From assembly GCF_023555495.1 (NCBI RefSeq), contig NZ_JALCZO010000001.1, forward strand, positions 434,001-498,000: a stretch of 64,000 nucleotides of DNA, given 5' to 3'. The position numbers were made by a program, and so were the translations under genes. Positions 36,894 through 44,322 of the stretch are shown piece after piece; the stretch's first letter is position 1, and every line of letters starts with the position of its first letter. The DNA is from Polaribacter sp. Z022. GTDB lineage: Bacteria > Bacteroidota > Bacteroidia > Flavobacteriales > Flavobacteriaceae. Below the pieces are notes generated by a model. The model searched no databases. It was not told where the DNA came from and worked only from the letters and a program-made list of their open reading frames with translations.

Positions 36894-37001
36894 ATGGACA
36901 ATTCTAATACAACTTTATATATAGTAGCTGCAGTAATTATTTTACATTTTGTAGTTGGTTTTGGATACTTAGCTTATAAATTAATGAATAAGAAAAAGTA
37001 A
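36894..37001 (+). CDS. Single-helix membrane microprotein
   Basis: This 35-aa ORF has a polar N-terminus (MDNSNTT), one long membrane helix (LYIVAAVIILHFVVGFGYLA) and a Lys-rich cytosolic tail (KLMNKKK). A TAATTTTG -7-like element ends 4 bp before the ATG. The positive-inside layout is convincing, but no homologue can be confirmed here. It ends 1 bp from the next, convergent small gene. Confidence 0.5.
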   Translation: MDNSNTTLYIVAAVIILHFVVGFGYLAYKLMNKKK

Positions 37002-37178
37002 TTATTTTTCTTTCTTATTACTATAATTTTCAAAATACAATACACCTAATAAACTAGCACCAATTAAAATACCTCCTAAAGCATCAATTATTTTTTGACC
37101 TTTATAAATTGCATAAAAAGAAAACAATATTGATGCAATACTTATTATAATTATTAAATATTTTAATGGTTTACTCAT
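37002..37178 (-). CDS. Two-helix membrane microprotein
   Basis: This 58-aa ORF, below the usual ORF cut-off, has two hydrophobic segments (YLIIIISIASILFSFYAIY and GGILIGASLLGVLYF) and a charged C-terminus (NKKEK). It starts 3 bp after the ElaA-like gene stop, so it is probably co-transcribed with it. Its function is unknown. Confidence 0.6.
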   Translation of the reverse strand: MSKPLKYLIIIISIASILFSFYAIYKGQKIIDALGGILIGASLLGVLYFENYSNKKEK

Positions 37179-37181
37179 AAT

Positions 37182-37622
37182 TTACTTTTTATCCATTCTT
37201 ATATGCGGAATTCCATCTTCTAAGTACTCCTCTCCTACTTGTTTAAATTGATGTGTTTCGTAGAATTTCTTTAAATATTTTTGAGCAGAAATAGTGATTT
37301 CATCAACATTAAAATGAGTTTTTATAGCTTTTATAGATGCAATCATAATTTTATGACCATAACCATACTTACGTTCAGAAGCTGCTACTACTACTCTACC
37401 AATACTAGAATTTTTAAAATAATCTCCTGGTTTAAAAATACGAGTATAGGCTACAATTTTATCGTTTTTATAACCAAAAATATGTAAAGATTTTTGATCT
37501 TTATAATCTACATCTTGGTATACACAATCTTGTTCTACAACAAAAACTTCAGATCTTAACTGAAGTATATTGTAGAGTTCTGTTGTATTTAATTCTGAAA
37601 AAGATTTTATAAAAAATTTCAT
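37182..37622 (-). CDS. ElaA-like GNAT acetyltransferase
   Basis: This 146-aa acetyltransferase has an N-terminus typical of the ElaA family: LYNILQLRSEVFVVEQDCVY, then QDVDYKDQKSLH. The CoA-binding region is IGRVVVAASERKYGYGHKIM (R-x-x-G-x-G loop as KYGYGH). The C-terminal KFYETHQFKQVGEEYLEDGI is also characteristic. The substrate is unknown. It is followed at 3 bp by the two-helix microprotein. Repeat element R2 lies directly upstream of its start. Confidence 0.88.
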   Translation of the reverse strand: MKFFIKSFSELNTTELYNILQLRSEVFVVEQDCVYQDVDYKDQKSLHIFGYKNDKIVAYTRIFKPGDYFKNSSIGRVVVAASERKYGYGHKIMIASIKAIKTHFNVDEITISAQKYLKKFYETHQFKQVGEEYLEDGIPHIRMDKK

Positions 37623-37630
37623 TTAAAAAA

Positions 37631-37683
37631 GAGATTTCTCGATACAAATTTTCTCATACTTCGAAAATTTACTCGAAATGACA
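37631..37683. repeat. Intergenic palindromic element R2
   Basis: It begins GAGATTTCTCGA and ends CTCGAAATGACA. The ends match the arms of R3-R5 (GAGAAATCTC / TCGAAATGACA). It sits between the ElaA-like gene and rpiB. Confidence 0.55.
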
Positions 37684-37702
37684 TACTTAATAAATTTTTT
37701 AT

Positions 37703-38137
37703 TTAACCAGCACAAGAAATTTTACCAACTCTGTTTTGGTGTCTTCCTCCTTCAAATTCAGTATTTAAAAATACATCTACAAAACCTATTGCTTGTTGTA
37801 AAGAAACAAAACGAGCAGGAATGGTTAAAACGTTAGCATTATTATGTTGTCTTGTTAATGCAACCAATTCATTATTCCAACAAAGTGCAGCTCTAATACC
37901 TTGGTGTTTATTAGCAGTCATTTGTGCTCCATTACCAGAACCACAAAGAATAATACCTAATGTTGCTTTTCCACTTTCTACAGCAACTGCTGTTGGATGT
38001 ATTGAATCAGGATAATCCATAGAATCATTTGTATCGGTTCCAAAATTTAAAACTTTGTATCCTTTTTCTTCTAAATGTTTTATAATTTCGAATTTGTATT
38101 CTGTACCTGCATGGTCATTACCTATGGCAATTGTCAT
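37703..38137 (-). CDS. rpiB: Ribose-5-phosphate isomerase B
   Basis: This 144-aa RpiB/LacAB-family isomerase interconverts ribose 5-phosphate and ribulose 5-phosphate in the pentose phosphate pathway. Motifs are IGNDHAGTEYK (D8, H9), the catalytic GIILCGSGNGAQMTANK with C65, and the phosphate-binding HNNANVLTIPARF. The C-terminal EFEGGRHQNRVGKI is typical. It is bracketed by palindromic elements R2 and R3 and faces away from the candidate origin. Confidence 0.95.
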   Translation of the reverse strand: MTIAIGNDHAGTEYKFEIIKHLEEKGYKVLNFGTDTNDSMDYPDSIHPTAVAVESGKATLGIILCGSGNGAQMTANKHQGIRAALCWNNELVALTRQHNNANVLTIPARFVSLQQAIGFVDVFLNTEFEGGRHQNRVGKISCAG

Positions 38138-38155
38138 AATATTATAGTTTTATAT

Positions 38156-38236
38156 TGTCATTTCAACTTTATGGAGAAATATTTATACTATTATAAATAG
38201 ATTTCTCAATTCTACTACGTTTCGTTCGAAATGACA
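38156..38236. repeat. Intergenic palindromic element R3
   Basis: TGTCATTTC at the left end and GAAATGACA at the right end form the outer arms; GAGAAAT and ATTTCTC form inner arms. It lies just upstream of rpiB, between that gene and the DnaA-box-rich region. Confidence 0.65.
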
Positions 38237-38775
38237 GCTAGTTACGTTGCAAAAATACAGAAACTAACGGTTATCAACAGTTATAAACAATCAAAAAAAT
38301 AACTTTTTTAATAACCTTTTAATTTTTAGATAATTAGCAATATTACCTAAATGTTAAGAAGTATCAGTAAAGTTTTAAAACTATTTTTGGTAATTTAAAA
38401 TATTATTACAATACAAGAAGTACTTTAACATATGCAACTTTTTTTATGAGTTTTTGATAAAAGTTTATCAACATAAAATTTACAATTTGTTTACATAGAT
38501 TCAGTTATTAACTATTAAGAATTTTTGTTAATTTATGTTTATAACTATTGTTAATAACTCTAAATTTAAATTGATCTTTAAGCTTTTATGTTACTAATAA
38601 GTTGTCAATGATTTTTAATAACTCAAACAAAAAAATAAAAAGGTAAAATTTTATAGTAACTATTAACATACTATTATAACCATTATAGTTTTTTTAAATT
38701 TTTAAAAAGAAAAATAATTATAATATAGAATGTTGATAACTGTTAAAATAGTTAAATTTGTAGAAAAAATATATT
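38237..38775. other. Candidate replication origin: AT-rich DnaA-box-like cluster
   Basis: This is the only gene-free stretch above 500 bp. It holds three TTATCAACA 9-mers, one base from the DnaA box TTATCCACA: 38271-38279 (+), 38465-38473 (+) and 38731-38739 (-). It also holds the looser TTATAAACA at 38281 (+) and 38536 (-), and TTATTAACA at 38549 (-). The rest is almost pure A/T, as expected for an unwinding element. The flanking genes diverge (rpiB left, surface protein right), and most housekeeping genes on each side point away from here. It could instead be a DnaA-titration or purely regulatory region. Confidence 0.4.
38732..38760 (+). promoter_or_regulatory. Promoter of the first FG-GAP surface-protein gene
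   Basis: GTTG (38732-38735), a 17-bp spacer and TAAATTTG (38753-38760, exact -7). The leader before ATG 38776 would be about 9 nt. The -33 region overlaps the minus-strand DnaA-like box. Confidence 0.5.
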
Positions 38776-41352
38776 ATGAAAAAAATACTACTTTTTATTA
38801 TGTGCCCATTCTTTCTTTTTGGGCAAACTCAGATAGGTGATAAAATTAATCAAAAATTAATTGGTGATAAATTTGGACAATCAACTAGTATATCTATAGA
38901 TGGAAGTATTGTTGCAATAGGAGCTCCAGGTAATGATAGTAATGGTTCAGATTCTGGTCATGTAAGAATTTACAAAAATGAATCAGGAGTTTATACTCAA
39001 ATAGGAGATGATATTAATGGAGAAGCTGCTGGAGATAACTCAGGTTTTTCAATCAGTTTATCTTCAGACGGATCTATAGTTGCTATAGGTGCTCCTGGAA
39101 ATGATGGTAATGGATCAAGTTCAGGTCATGTACGTATTTATAAAAATATAAATAATGTTTGGACACAAGTAGGTTCTGACATTGATGGAGAAGCTGCTGG
39201 AGATAACTCAGGTTTTTCAATTAGTTTATCCTCAGATGGATCTATAGTTGCTATAGGTGCTCCAAATAATTCTAGTATTGGTTCCCTTGCTGGACATGTA
39301 AAAATTTACAAGTATAAATCAGGGGTTTGGACTCAAATAGGGAATAATATAGAAGGTAACTTACCGTTAAGTAAGGCAGGACAATCTGTAAGTTTATCTT
39401 CAGATGGAAGTATAGTTGCAATAGGTGCTCCTTTTAATTCACAACAAGGTTCTTTTTCAGGTTATGTAAAAGTTTATAAAATTGAGTCTGGAGTTTGGAC
39501 TCAACATGGTAGTAGTCTCCATGGTATAGAAAATGATCAATTTGGTTGGTTTATTAATTTATCCTCAGATGGATCAACTATAGCTATTTGTTCTAATACT
39601 CAAAATTATGTAAAAGTTTATAAAAAAGAATCTAATGGTCTTTGGATACAAAAAGGAGAAACTATTAATGCTAATAATATACAAAATCAAGGAGGTTTCT
39701 CAATTAGTTTAAGTTTATCTTCAGATGGAAACATTTTATTATTAGGAGAACCTAAGAATAATAATTCTAAAGGAGATGTAAATATTTATAGATTTGAATC
39801 AGGAGTTTGGAATAAAAAAGGTAGTACTATTTCTGGAAGCTCGGAATCTGATAATTTAGGTTTTTCTGTAAGTTTATCAGAAAATGGAAATAATTTTATA
39901 ACAAGTAGTATTAATTTTAATACAGATAAGAGTTATGTAAAAATATATAATTTAAATGATATTCCTTCTTATAATTATTATCCTTTTAATCAAATTGGTG
40001 CTTCATTAAATGGTGATAAAACTTTTGATAATTTTGGTACTAGAGTTAGTTTATCAGAAAATGGTAAAACACTTGCTATTTCTGCAGTTTTAAATGGTTT
40101 AAATGCTTTTAGTTATGTAAGAGTTTATAAAAATGAATCAGGAGTATGGACTCAAATAGGATCTGATATAAAAACAAATATAGAAGGAGATGGTGTAGGA
40201 TTTAATTTAAAATTATCTGCAAATGGTAATGTTTTAGCTTTAAGTTCTATAAATAATACTGTTAGAATTTATGAAAATATTTCAGGTGAATGGGTACAAA
40301 AAGGGAAAAATATAAATGGTGATATTTTTACTCATTATACTCAAGATGGTATAGATTTATCTTTTGATGGTAATATTGTTGTTATAGGTGAATCAAGTAG
40401 TTATAATATAGATTTAGGTAGTGTAAAAGTATATAAATTTATTTCTGATACTTGGACACAGATTGGTAATTCTATAGAAGGAAAAGAAGGAAATGATCAT
40501 TTAGGTTATAGTGTAAGTATTTCATCTAATGGAAATATTATTGCTATTAGTGCTCCTAATCTTTCACATGAAAATATTGGTTTTGTAAGAGTTTATAAAA
40601 ATATTTCTAATTCTTGGGTACAAATTGGTAGTGATATTTTAGGAAATAATAATTGGGAATTATTTGGAAATAGAGTTCGTTTATCAGGAGATGGTAATGT
40701 TTTAGCATTATCTATTAATAATTATAATAATGATTTAGGACAAGTTAAAGTTTTTAAAAATGAATCTGATAATTGGGTACAAATAGGAGATAATATTAAT
40801 GGAGAATTTACTAATGATAAATTTGGAAGTGATCTTAGTTTATCTGGAAATGGAAATATTTTAGCAATAAGTACTCCTTTAAATGATGGAAATGGTTCAA
40901 ATTCTGGTCATGTTAGAGTATTTAAAAATGAATCAAATGCATGGGTTCAACAAAAAAATGATATAGATGGTATTATTGATAATGAAAAATCTGGTTCAAG
41001 TATAAGTTTATCTTTAGATGGAAAAACTTTAGCTATTGGTGCTCCAGGAAATAATATAATAGCTAATTTAGCTGGACAAGTAAGAGTTTATGATTTATCT
41101 TCAATAGTTTTATCTAACAATAAATTTCAAACAGAATTATTTAAAATTTACCCAAATCCTAGCTCTAAACAAATTACTATTCAAATAAATACTTTAGACT
41201 TTAAAAAAGCTAGCATTTATAACAGTTTAGGTCAGTTTGTAAAAAGTAGTAAAGAGCTAACTATAGATATTTCTAGTTTATCTAATGGTATTTATTTTTT
41301 ACAAGTTGAAACAACACTATCAAAATCTAGTAAAAAGTTAGTTGTAGAATAA
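38776..41352 (+). CDS. FG-GAP-type beta-propeller surface protein with T9SS type A domain, paralogue 1
   Basis: This 858-aa secreted protein has a signal peptide at 1-17 (ends FLFGQ). The body consists of about thirteen repeats of roughly 55 aa with the core SVSLSSDGSIVAIGAPGND and G.VRIYKNESGVWTQIGSDI, which is the FG-GAP/integrin-alpha-like propeller pattern. The last 75 residues (FKIYPNPSSKQITIQI ... IYNSLGQFVKS ... SSLSNGIYFLQVET) are a T9SS type A sorting domain. Function is unknown; adhesion or polymer binding is possible. It is the longest of three paralogues in 10 kb. Confidence 0.88.
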   Translation: MKKILLFIMCPFFLFGQTQIGDKINQKLIGDKFGQSTSISIDGSIVAIGAPGNDSNGSDSGHVRIYKNESGVYTQIGDDINGEAAGDNSGFSISLSSDGSIVAIGAPGNDGNGSSSGHVRIYKNINNVWTQVGSDIDGEAAGDNSGFSISLSSDGSIVAIGAPNNSSIGSLAGHVKIYKYKSGVWTQIGNNIEGNLPLSKAGQSVSLSSDGSIVAIGAPFNSQQGSFSGYVKVYKIESGVWTQHGSSLHGIENDQFGWFINLSSDGSTIAICSNTQNYVKVYKKESNGLWIQKGETINANNIQNQGGFSISLSLSSDGNILLLGEPKNNNSKGDVNIYRFESGVWNKKGSTISGSSESDNLGFSVSLSENGNNFITSSINFNTDKSYVKIYNLNDIPSYNYYPFNQIGASLNGDKTFDNFGTRVSLSENGKTLAISAVLNGLNAFSYVRVYKNESGVWTQIGSDIKTNIEGDGVGFNLKLSANGNVLALSSINNTVRIYENISGEWVQKGKNINGDIFTHYTQDGIDLSFDGNIVVIGESSSYNIDLGSVKVYKFISDTWTQIGNSIEGKEGNDHLGYSVSISSNGNIIAISAPNLSHENIGFVRVYKNISNSWVQIGSDILGNNNWELFGNRVRLSGDGNVLALSINNYNNDLGQVKVFKNESDNWVQIGDNINGEFTNDKFGSDLSLSGNGNILAISTPLNDGNGSNSGHVRVFKNESNAWVQQKNDIDGIIDNEKSGSSISLSLDGKTLAIGAPGNNIIANLAGQVRVYDLSSIVLSNNKFQTELFKIYPNPSSKQITIQINTLDFKKASIYNSLGQFVKSSKELTIDISSLSNGIYFLQVETTLSKSSKKLVVE
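39017..39272 (+). repeat. Near-identical tandem coding repeat, 168-bp period
   Basis: About 80 bp starting GGAGAAGCTGCTGGAGATAA recur 168 bp (56 codons) later with only three silent differences visible. This is a recent in-frame duplication of one propeller unit in paralogue 1. Confidence 0.8.
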
Positions 41353-41372
41353 TAAAATATGAATTTATAAAA

Positions 41373-41405
41373 TGGTTTAATAGAAATGTTAAACCGTTTT
41401 TTTTT
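41373..41405 (+). terminator. Terminator after FG-GAP paralogue 1
   Basis: GGTTTAA (41374-41380) pairs with TTAAACC (41389-41395) around an 8-nt loop, followed by a G and nine T. It lies 22 bp beyond the stop codon. Confidence 0.75.
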
Positions 41406-41416
41406 CAGCTTTAAAA
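41390..41416 (+). repeat. Copy of the tail of the 57-aa ORF
   Basis: This 27-nt stretch (TAAACCG, T run, CAGCTTTAAAA) matches 42958-42985 with one substitution and one extra T. It overlaps the terminator and points to duplication of a gene-plus-tail segment. Confidence 0.6.
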
Positions 41417-41504
41417 TATTTATTTTCTATAGAATTTTATTAATTATTTATATAATATTCTTTTATTTTTATTAAAAATAATATATTTATTAAAAATAAA
41501 AACT

Positions 41505-42953
41505 ATGAAAGAAATATTATTACTTTTTATTTTATACCCTTTCTTTCTTTTAGGACAAACTCAAATAGGATTAGATATAAATGGAAAATCTGAATATAGC
41601 TATTTAGGTAAATCTATAAAGTTAAATTTTGATGGATCTAGAATAGTTATTATAGGTTCTGTTCTTAAAGATAATAATTTATATTCTAGCTACGCAAGTA
41701 TTTATAAAATTGAAAATGGTAATTGGGTTCAATTTGGGCAAGATATTTTTAATAATTATTATGAAAGTGCTGGTTCTACGAGTACAATTAATTTAAATTT
41801 AAATGGAACTATTGTTGCTTTTGTAAATTCTTCAGATGTAAATGTATACAACAATAAAAATGGAACTTTAAGTAAAATTGGAGAAACATTAGAAATAGAT
41901 ATTAATTTAAATTATATAGGATTTCCTTTAGTTAGTTTTAACGAAGATGGTTCTTTATTAGCAATAAGAAGATTTTATAAAGAAGGAGTAGGTAGTAGTT
42001 CAATAATTAAAGGTATTATTAGAATTTATAAAAATAATAATGATAATTGGGTTCAAGTTGGAAATGACCTATATGGAGATTCTGATGTTTTAAATACTGG
42101 TTTTAATGTAAATTTTAATAATGAAGGTTCTATAGTAGCTATTAGTGCTATGAAAAATATAAATCAAGGTCAATTAGATTTAGTTCATGTAAATGTATAT
42201 ATAAATGAAAATAATCTATGGAAACAAATAGGAGAATCTATTAATATTAATGCTAATTATCCTCTAAATTCATCACTAAGTATAAGTGGAGATGGCAGTA
42301 CTATTGCAATTGGAGCATATAATAGTTTAGATAAACCTAGAACAGGATACGTTCATGTTTTTGAAAATACACAAAATGAATGGATAATAAAAGGTAATGC
42401 TATTAATGGAGAATTTCCTCATGACCATTTTGGCTCATCAATAAGTTTAAATTCTGATGGTTCTATTATTGCAATTGGAGGAAAATATAATGATGAAAAC
42501 GGAATAAATTCTGGTCACACAAGGATTTATAAATATAATAATAATTGGAACCAAGTAGGAGTAGATATAAATGGTGATTTTTCACAAGATGAATTTGGTA
42601 GTTTTGTAAGTTTAAGTTCCGATGGTAGTAAAGTAGCAATAAGCGCATTAAAAAATGATAGTAATGGTACTCATTCAGGTCAAGTAAAAGTTTATGATTT
42701 AAGTACAGTTTTATCAACAGAAAAAAATAGTATTTCAAACTTTACTATATATCCAAACCCAGCATCAAATCAAATAACTATTGAAATAAATAACTCTAAT
42801 TTAAAAAAGTTATCTATTTATAATAGTCTAGGTCAGTTTATAAAAAGTAGTAAAGAGTTAACTATAAACACTTCTAGTTTATCAAAAGGAATATACTTTT
42901 TACAAATAGAAACAGAGAAAGGAAAAGCGTCAAAAAAGTTAATAATAGAATAA
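41505..42953 (+). CDS. FG-GAP-type surface protein with T9SS type A domain, paralogue 2
   Basis: This 482-aa secreted protein has a signal peptide at 1-18 (ends FLLGQ) followed, as in paralogue 1, by TQIG..IN. About seven degenerate propeller repeats follow, with late ones clearest (HFGSSISLNSDGSIIAIGG, FGSFVSLSSDGSKVAISALK). The C-terminal sorting domain (FTIYPNPASNQITIEI ... IYNSLGQFIKSSKEL ... SSLSKGIYFLQIET) is almost identical to that of paralogue 1, while the repeats have diverged. The two genes are 152 bp apart in tandem, separated by a terminator. Confidence 0.87.
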   Translation: MKEILLLFILYPFFLLGQTQIGLDINGKSEYSYLGKSIKLNFDGSRIVIIGSVLKDNNLYSSYASIYKIENGNWVQFGQDIFNNYYESAGSTSTINLNLNGTIVAFVNSSDVNVYNNKNGTLSKIGETLEIDINLNYIGFPLVSFNEDGSLLAIRRFYKEGVGSSSIIKGIIRIYKNNNDNWVQVGNDLYGDSDVLNTGFNVNFNNEGSIVAISAMKNINQGQLDLVHVNVYINENNLWKQIGESININANYPLNSSLSISGDGSTIAIGAYNSLDKPRTGYVHVFENTQNEWIIKGNAINGEFPHDHFGSSISLNSDGSIIAIGGKYNDENGINSGHTRIYKYNNNWNQVGVDINGDFSQDEFGSFVSLSSDGSKVAISALKNDSNGTHSGQVKVYDLSTVLSTEKNSISNFTIYPNPASNQITIEINNSNLKKLSIYNSLGQFIKSSKELTINTSSLSKGIYFLQIETEKGKASKKLIIE

Positions 42954-42956
42954 AAC

Positions 42957-43130
42957 CTAAACCGTTTTCTTTTCAGCTTTTAAAAGGTATAAAGTATCTT
43001 TTTGAATATCTACCGTTTTTTCTGTAGTTTCAATTTTATTTAATGAAGTATTTACCGTTTTTACAGTAACTATAATTCCTGTAAGGAATATAACTGCAAA
43101 TAAAACAATAATTTTACGTAGATTTTTCAT
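42957..43130 (-). CDS. Single-helix membrane microprotein
   Basis: This 57-aa ORF, below the usual cut-off, has a basic start (MKNLRK), a membrane helix (IIVLFAVIFLTGIIVTV) and a Thr/Lys-rich tail with a short coiled-coil-like stretch (NTSLNKIETTEKTVDIQKDT). The layout looks like a real bitopic protein, with the tail probably in the periplasm. It converges on FG-GAP paralogue 2 with a 3-bp gap. Part of its 3' end is duplicated after paralogue 1. Confidence 0.55.
   Translation of the reverse strand: MKNLRKIIVLFAVIFLTGIIVTVKTVNTSLNKIETTEKTVDIQKDTLYLLKAEKKTV
42958..42985. repeat. Source copy of the duplicated tail sequence
   Basis: These are the last codons of the 57-aa ORF, read on the other strand. 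They match 41390-41416 with one substitution and one indel, just after the FG-GAP stop in both places. Confidence 0.6.
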
Positions 43131-43207
43131 CTTAATAATAGTAACTCTTTCTATAAAGACGCATCAATTTATAAAACGTTACAAATTTTTTAAGATTTTT
43201 TTAACTT

Positions 43208-43261
43208 AATGAGACTTAATTTTAAGAAGTCTTTATGACGAACTTAAAATTAAGTTTCATT
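43208..43261. repeat. Long hairpin downstream of the lipid kinase gene
   Basis: 19-bp arms AATGAGACTTAATTTTAAG (43208-43226) and 43243-43261 pair with a single G-U-type mismatch around a 16-nt loop. There is no clear T run directly after it on either strand. Within the left arm and loop, GACTT and AAGTC can form a competing smaller stem. Confidence 0.6.
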
Positions 43262-43302
43262 AATCCTGATTTTAAGAGGGATCTTATCTTATTTTAAAGA
43301 TA

Positions 43303-44211
43303 TTAATTGATAATAAAGTTAATGGCTTTTTCTATAATTTTTACAGTTACTTTTCCTGTTCCAATTAATTCTCCATCTGCTTGAATAAATGGTTTTGTAG
43401 TTTGCGGAATTACAGTAATTTCTTTGGTTTTATAAGTTTCAATCTTTTTATGATGTACAATTTTACCAGAATATAATTTAGGTAAATTAAAAACCAAATC
43501 TAATAAATGTAATTTTTTTGCAATGGTTACATCAAATAAACCATCTGTAGAATTCACATTTTTTGTAAACTGCATTCCCCCTCCAGAAAATTTACAAATC
43601 CCAAAAATTGTCATTAAACAGTTGGTTTCAATTACTTTATCATCAAAAATAATTTTAAAAACAGATTTTTTATACAATAATAACCCTGCTAAACCACTTA
43701 ATAAATACGCTATAGAACCAAAACGTTTTAAAGTTTTAAGTTTATTAACAATATAACCATCATAACCTAAACCAGCTACATTATTAAAATAAGAAACAGA
43801 ATTATTATCAGTTTTTAAAACACCAATATCTTGTAAAATTGTTTTTTTCTGATGTATAATTTCTACTGCTTTTGCTACGTTATTTGGTATGTTATAGGTT
43901 TTTATCCAATCGTTTCCAGTTCCTTGAGGAATTACTGCAATAGTTATATCAGAAGTTTTTACATACCTTTGCAGCATTATTCCGTTAACAACATTGTGTA
44001 ATGTTCCATCTCCGCCAACGGAAATAATATTTCTAAAACCATTTTGAATTGCTTTATCTACCAACTCAATTTCGTGTTTAGAAAACTGTGTAAAAGCAAA
44101 AGAAAAGTCAATTTTCTTGTTGTTTAATAATTGTTGAATTTCTTCCCATTGTTTAGAAAAGTTCCGATTTCCAGAAGTAGGATTAGCAATTATAAACCAA
44201 GAATTAGACAT
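43303..44211 (-). CDS. Diacylglycerol kinase-family lipid kinase (YegS/DgkB-like)
   Basis: This 302-aa soluble lipid kinase has the nucleotide motif SVGGDGTLHNVVNGI (64-78) with GGDGT. The NPTSGNRNF start and IPQGTGNDWIKTY are also characteristic. The C-terminal beta-rich domain includes FNNVAGLGYDGYIVNKLKTL and FIQADGELIGTGKVTVKI. It phosphorylates diacylglycerol or a related lipid alcohol and probably serves phospholipid turnover. It is transcribed away from rnr; the long hairpin is downstream. Confidence 0.9.
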   Translation of the reverse strand: MSNSWFIIANPTSGNRNFSKQWEEIQQLLNNKKIDFSFAFTQFSKHEIELVDKAIQNGFRNIISVGGDGTLHNVVNGIMLQRYVKTSDITIAVIPQGTGNDWIKTYNIPNNVAKAVEIIHQKKTILQDIGVLKTDNNSVSYFNNVAGLGYDGYIVNKLKTLKRFGSIAYLLSGLAGLLLYKKSVFKIIFDDKVIETNCLMTIFGICKFSGGGMQFTKNVNSTDGLFDVTIAKKLHLLDLVFNLPKLYSGKIVHHKKIETYKTKEITVIPQTTKPFIQADGELIGTGKVTVKIIEKAINFIIN

Positions 44212-44322
44212 AAATAAAAATTAAAATTAAGCCAAAATACAATAATAGATTTATAACAATAATTTAATACATAAATCTAGTTTATAATTGTAATTTGGTA
44301 ATTAAATAAGAAGTAAGAATTA

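Noticed and set aside
41466..41500. Direct repeat TTTATTAAAAATAA upstream of FG-GAP gene 2 as an operator
   Set aside because: Pure A/T repeats of this length are expected by chance in these intergenic regions.
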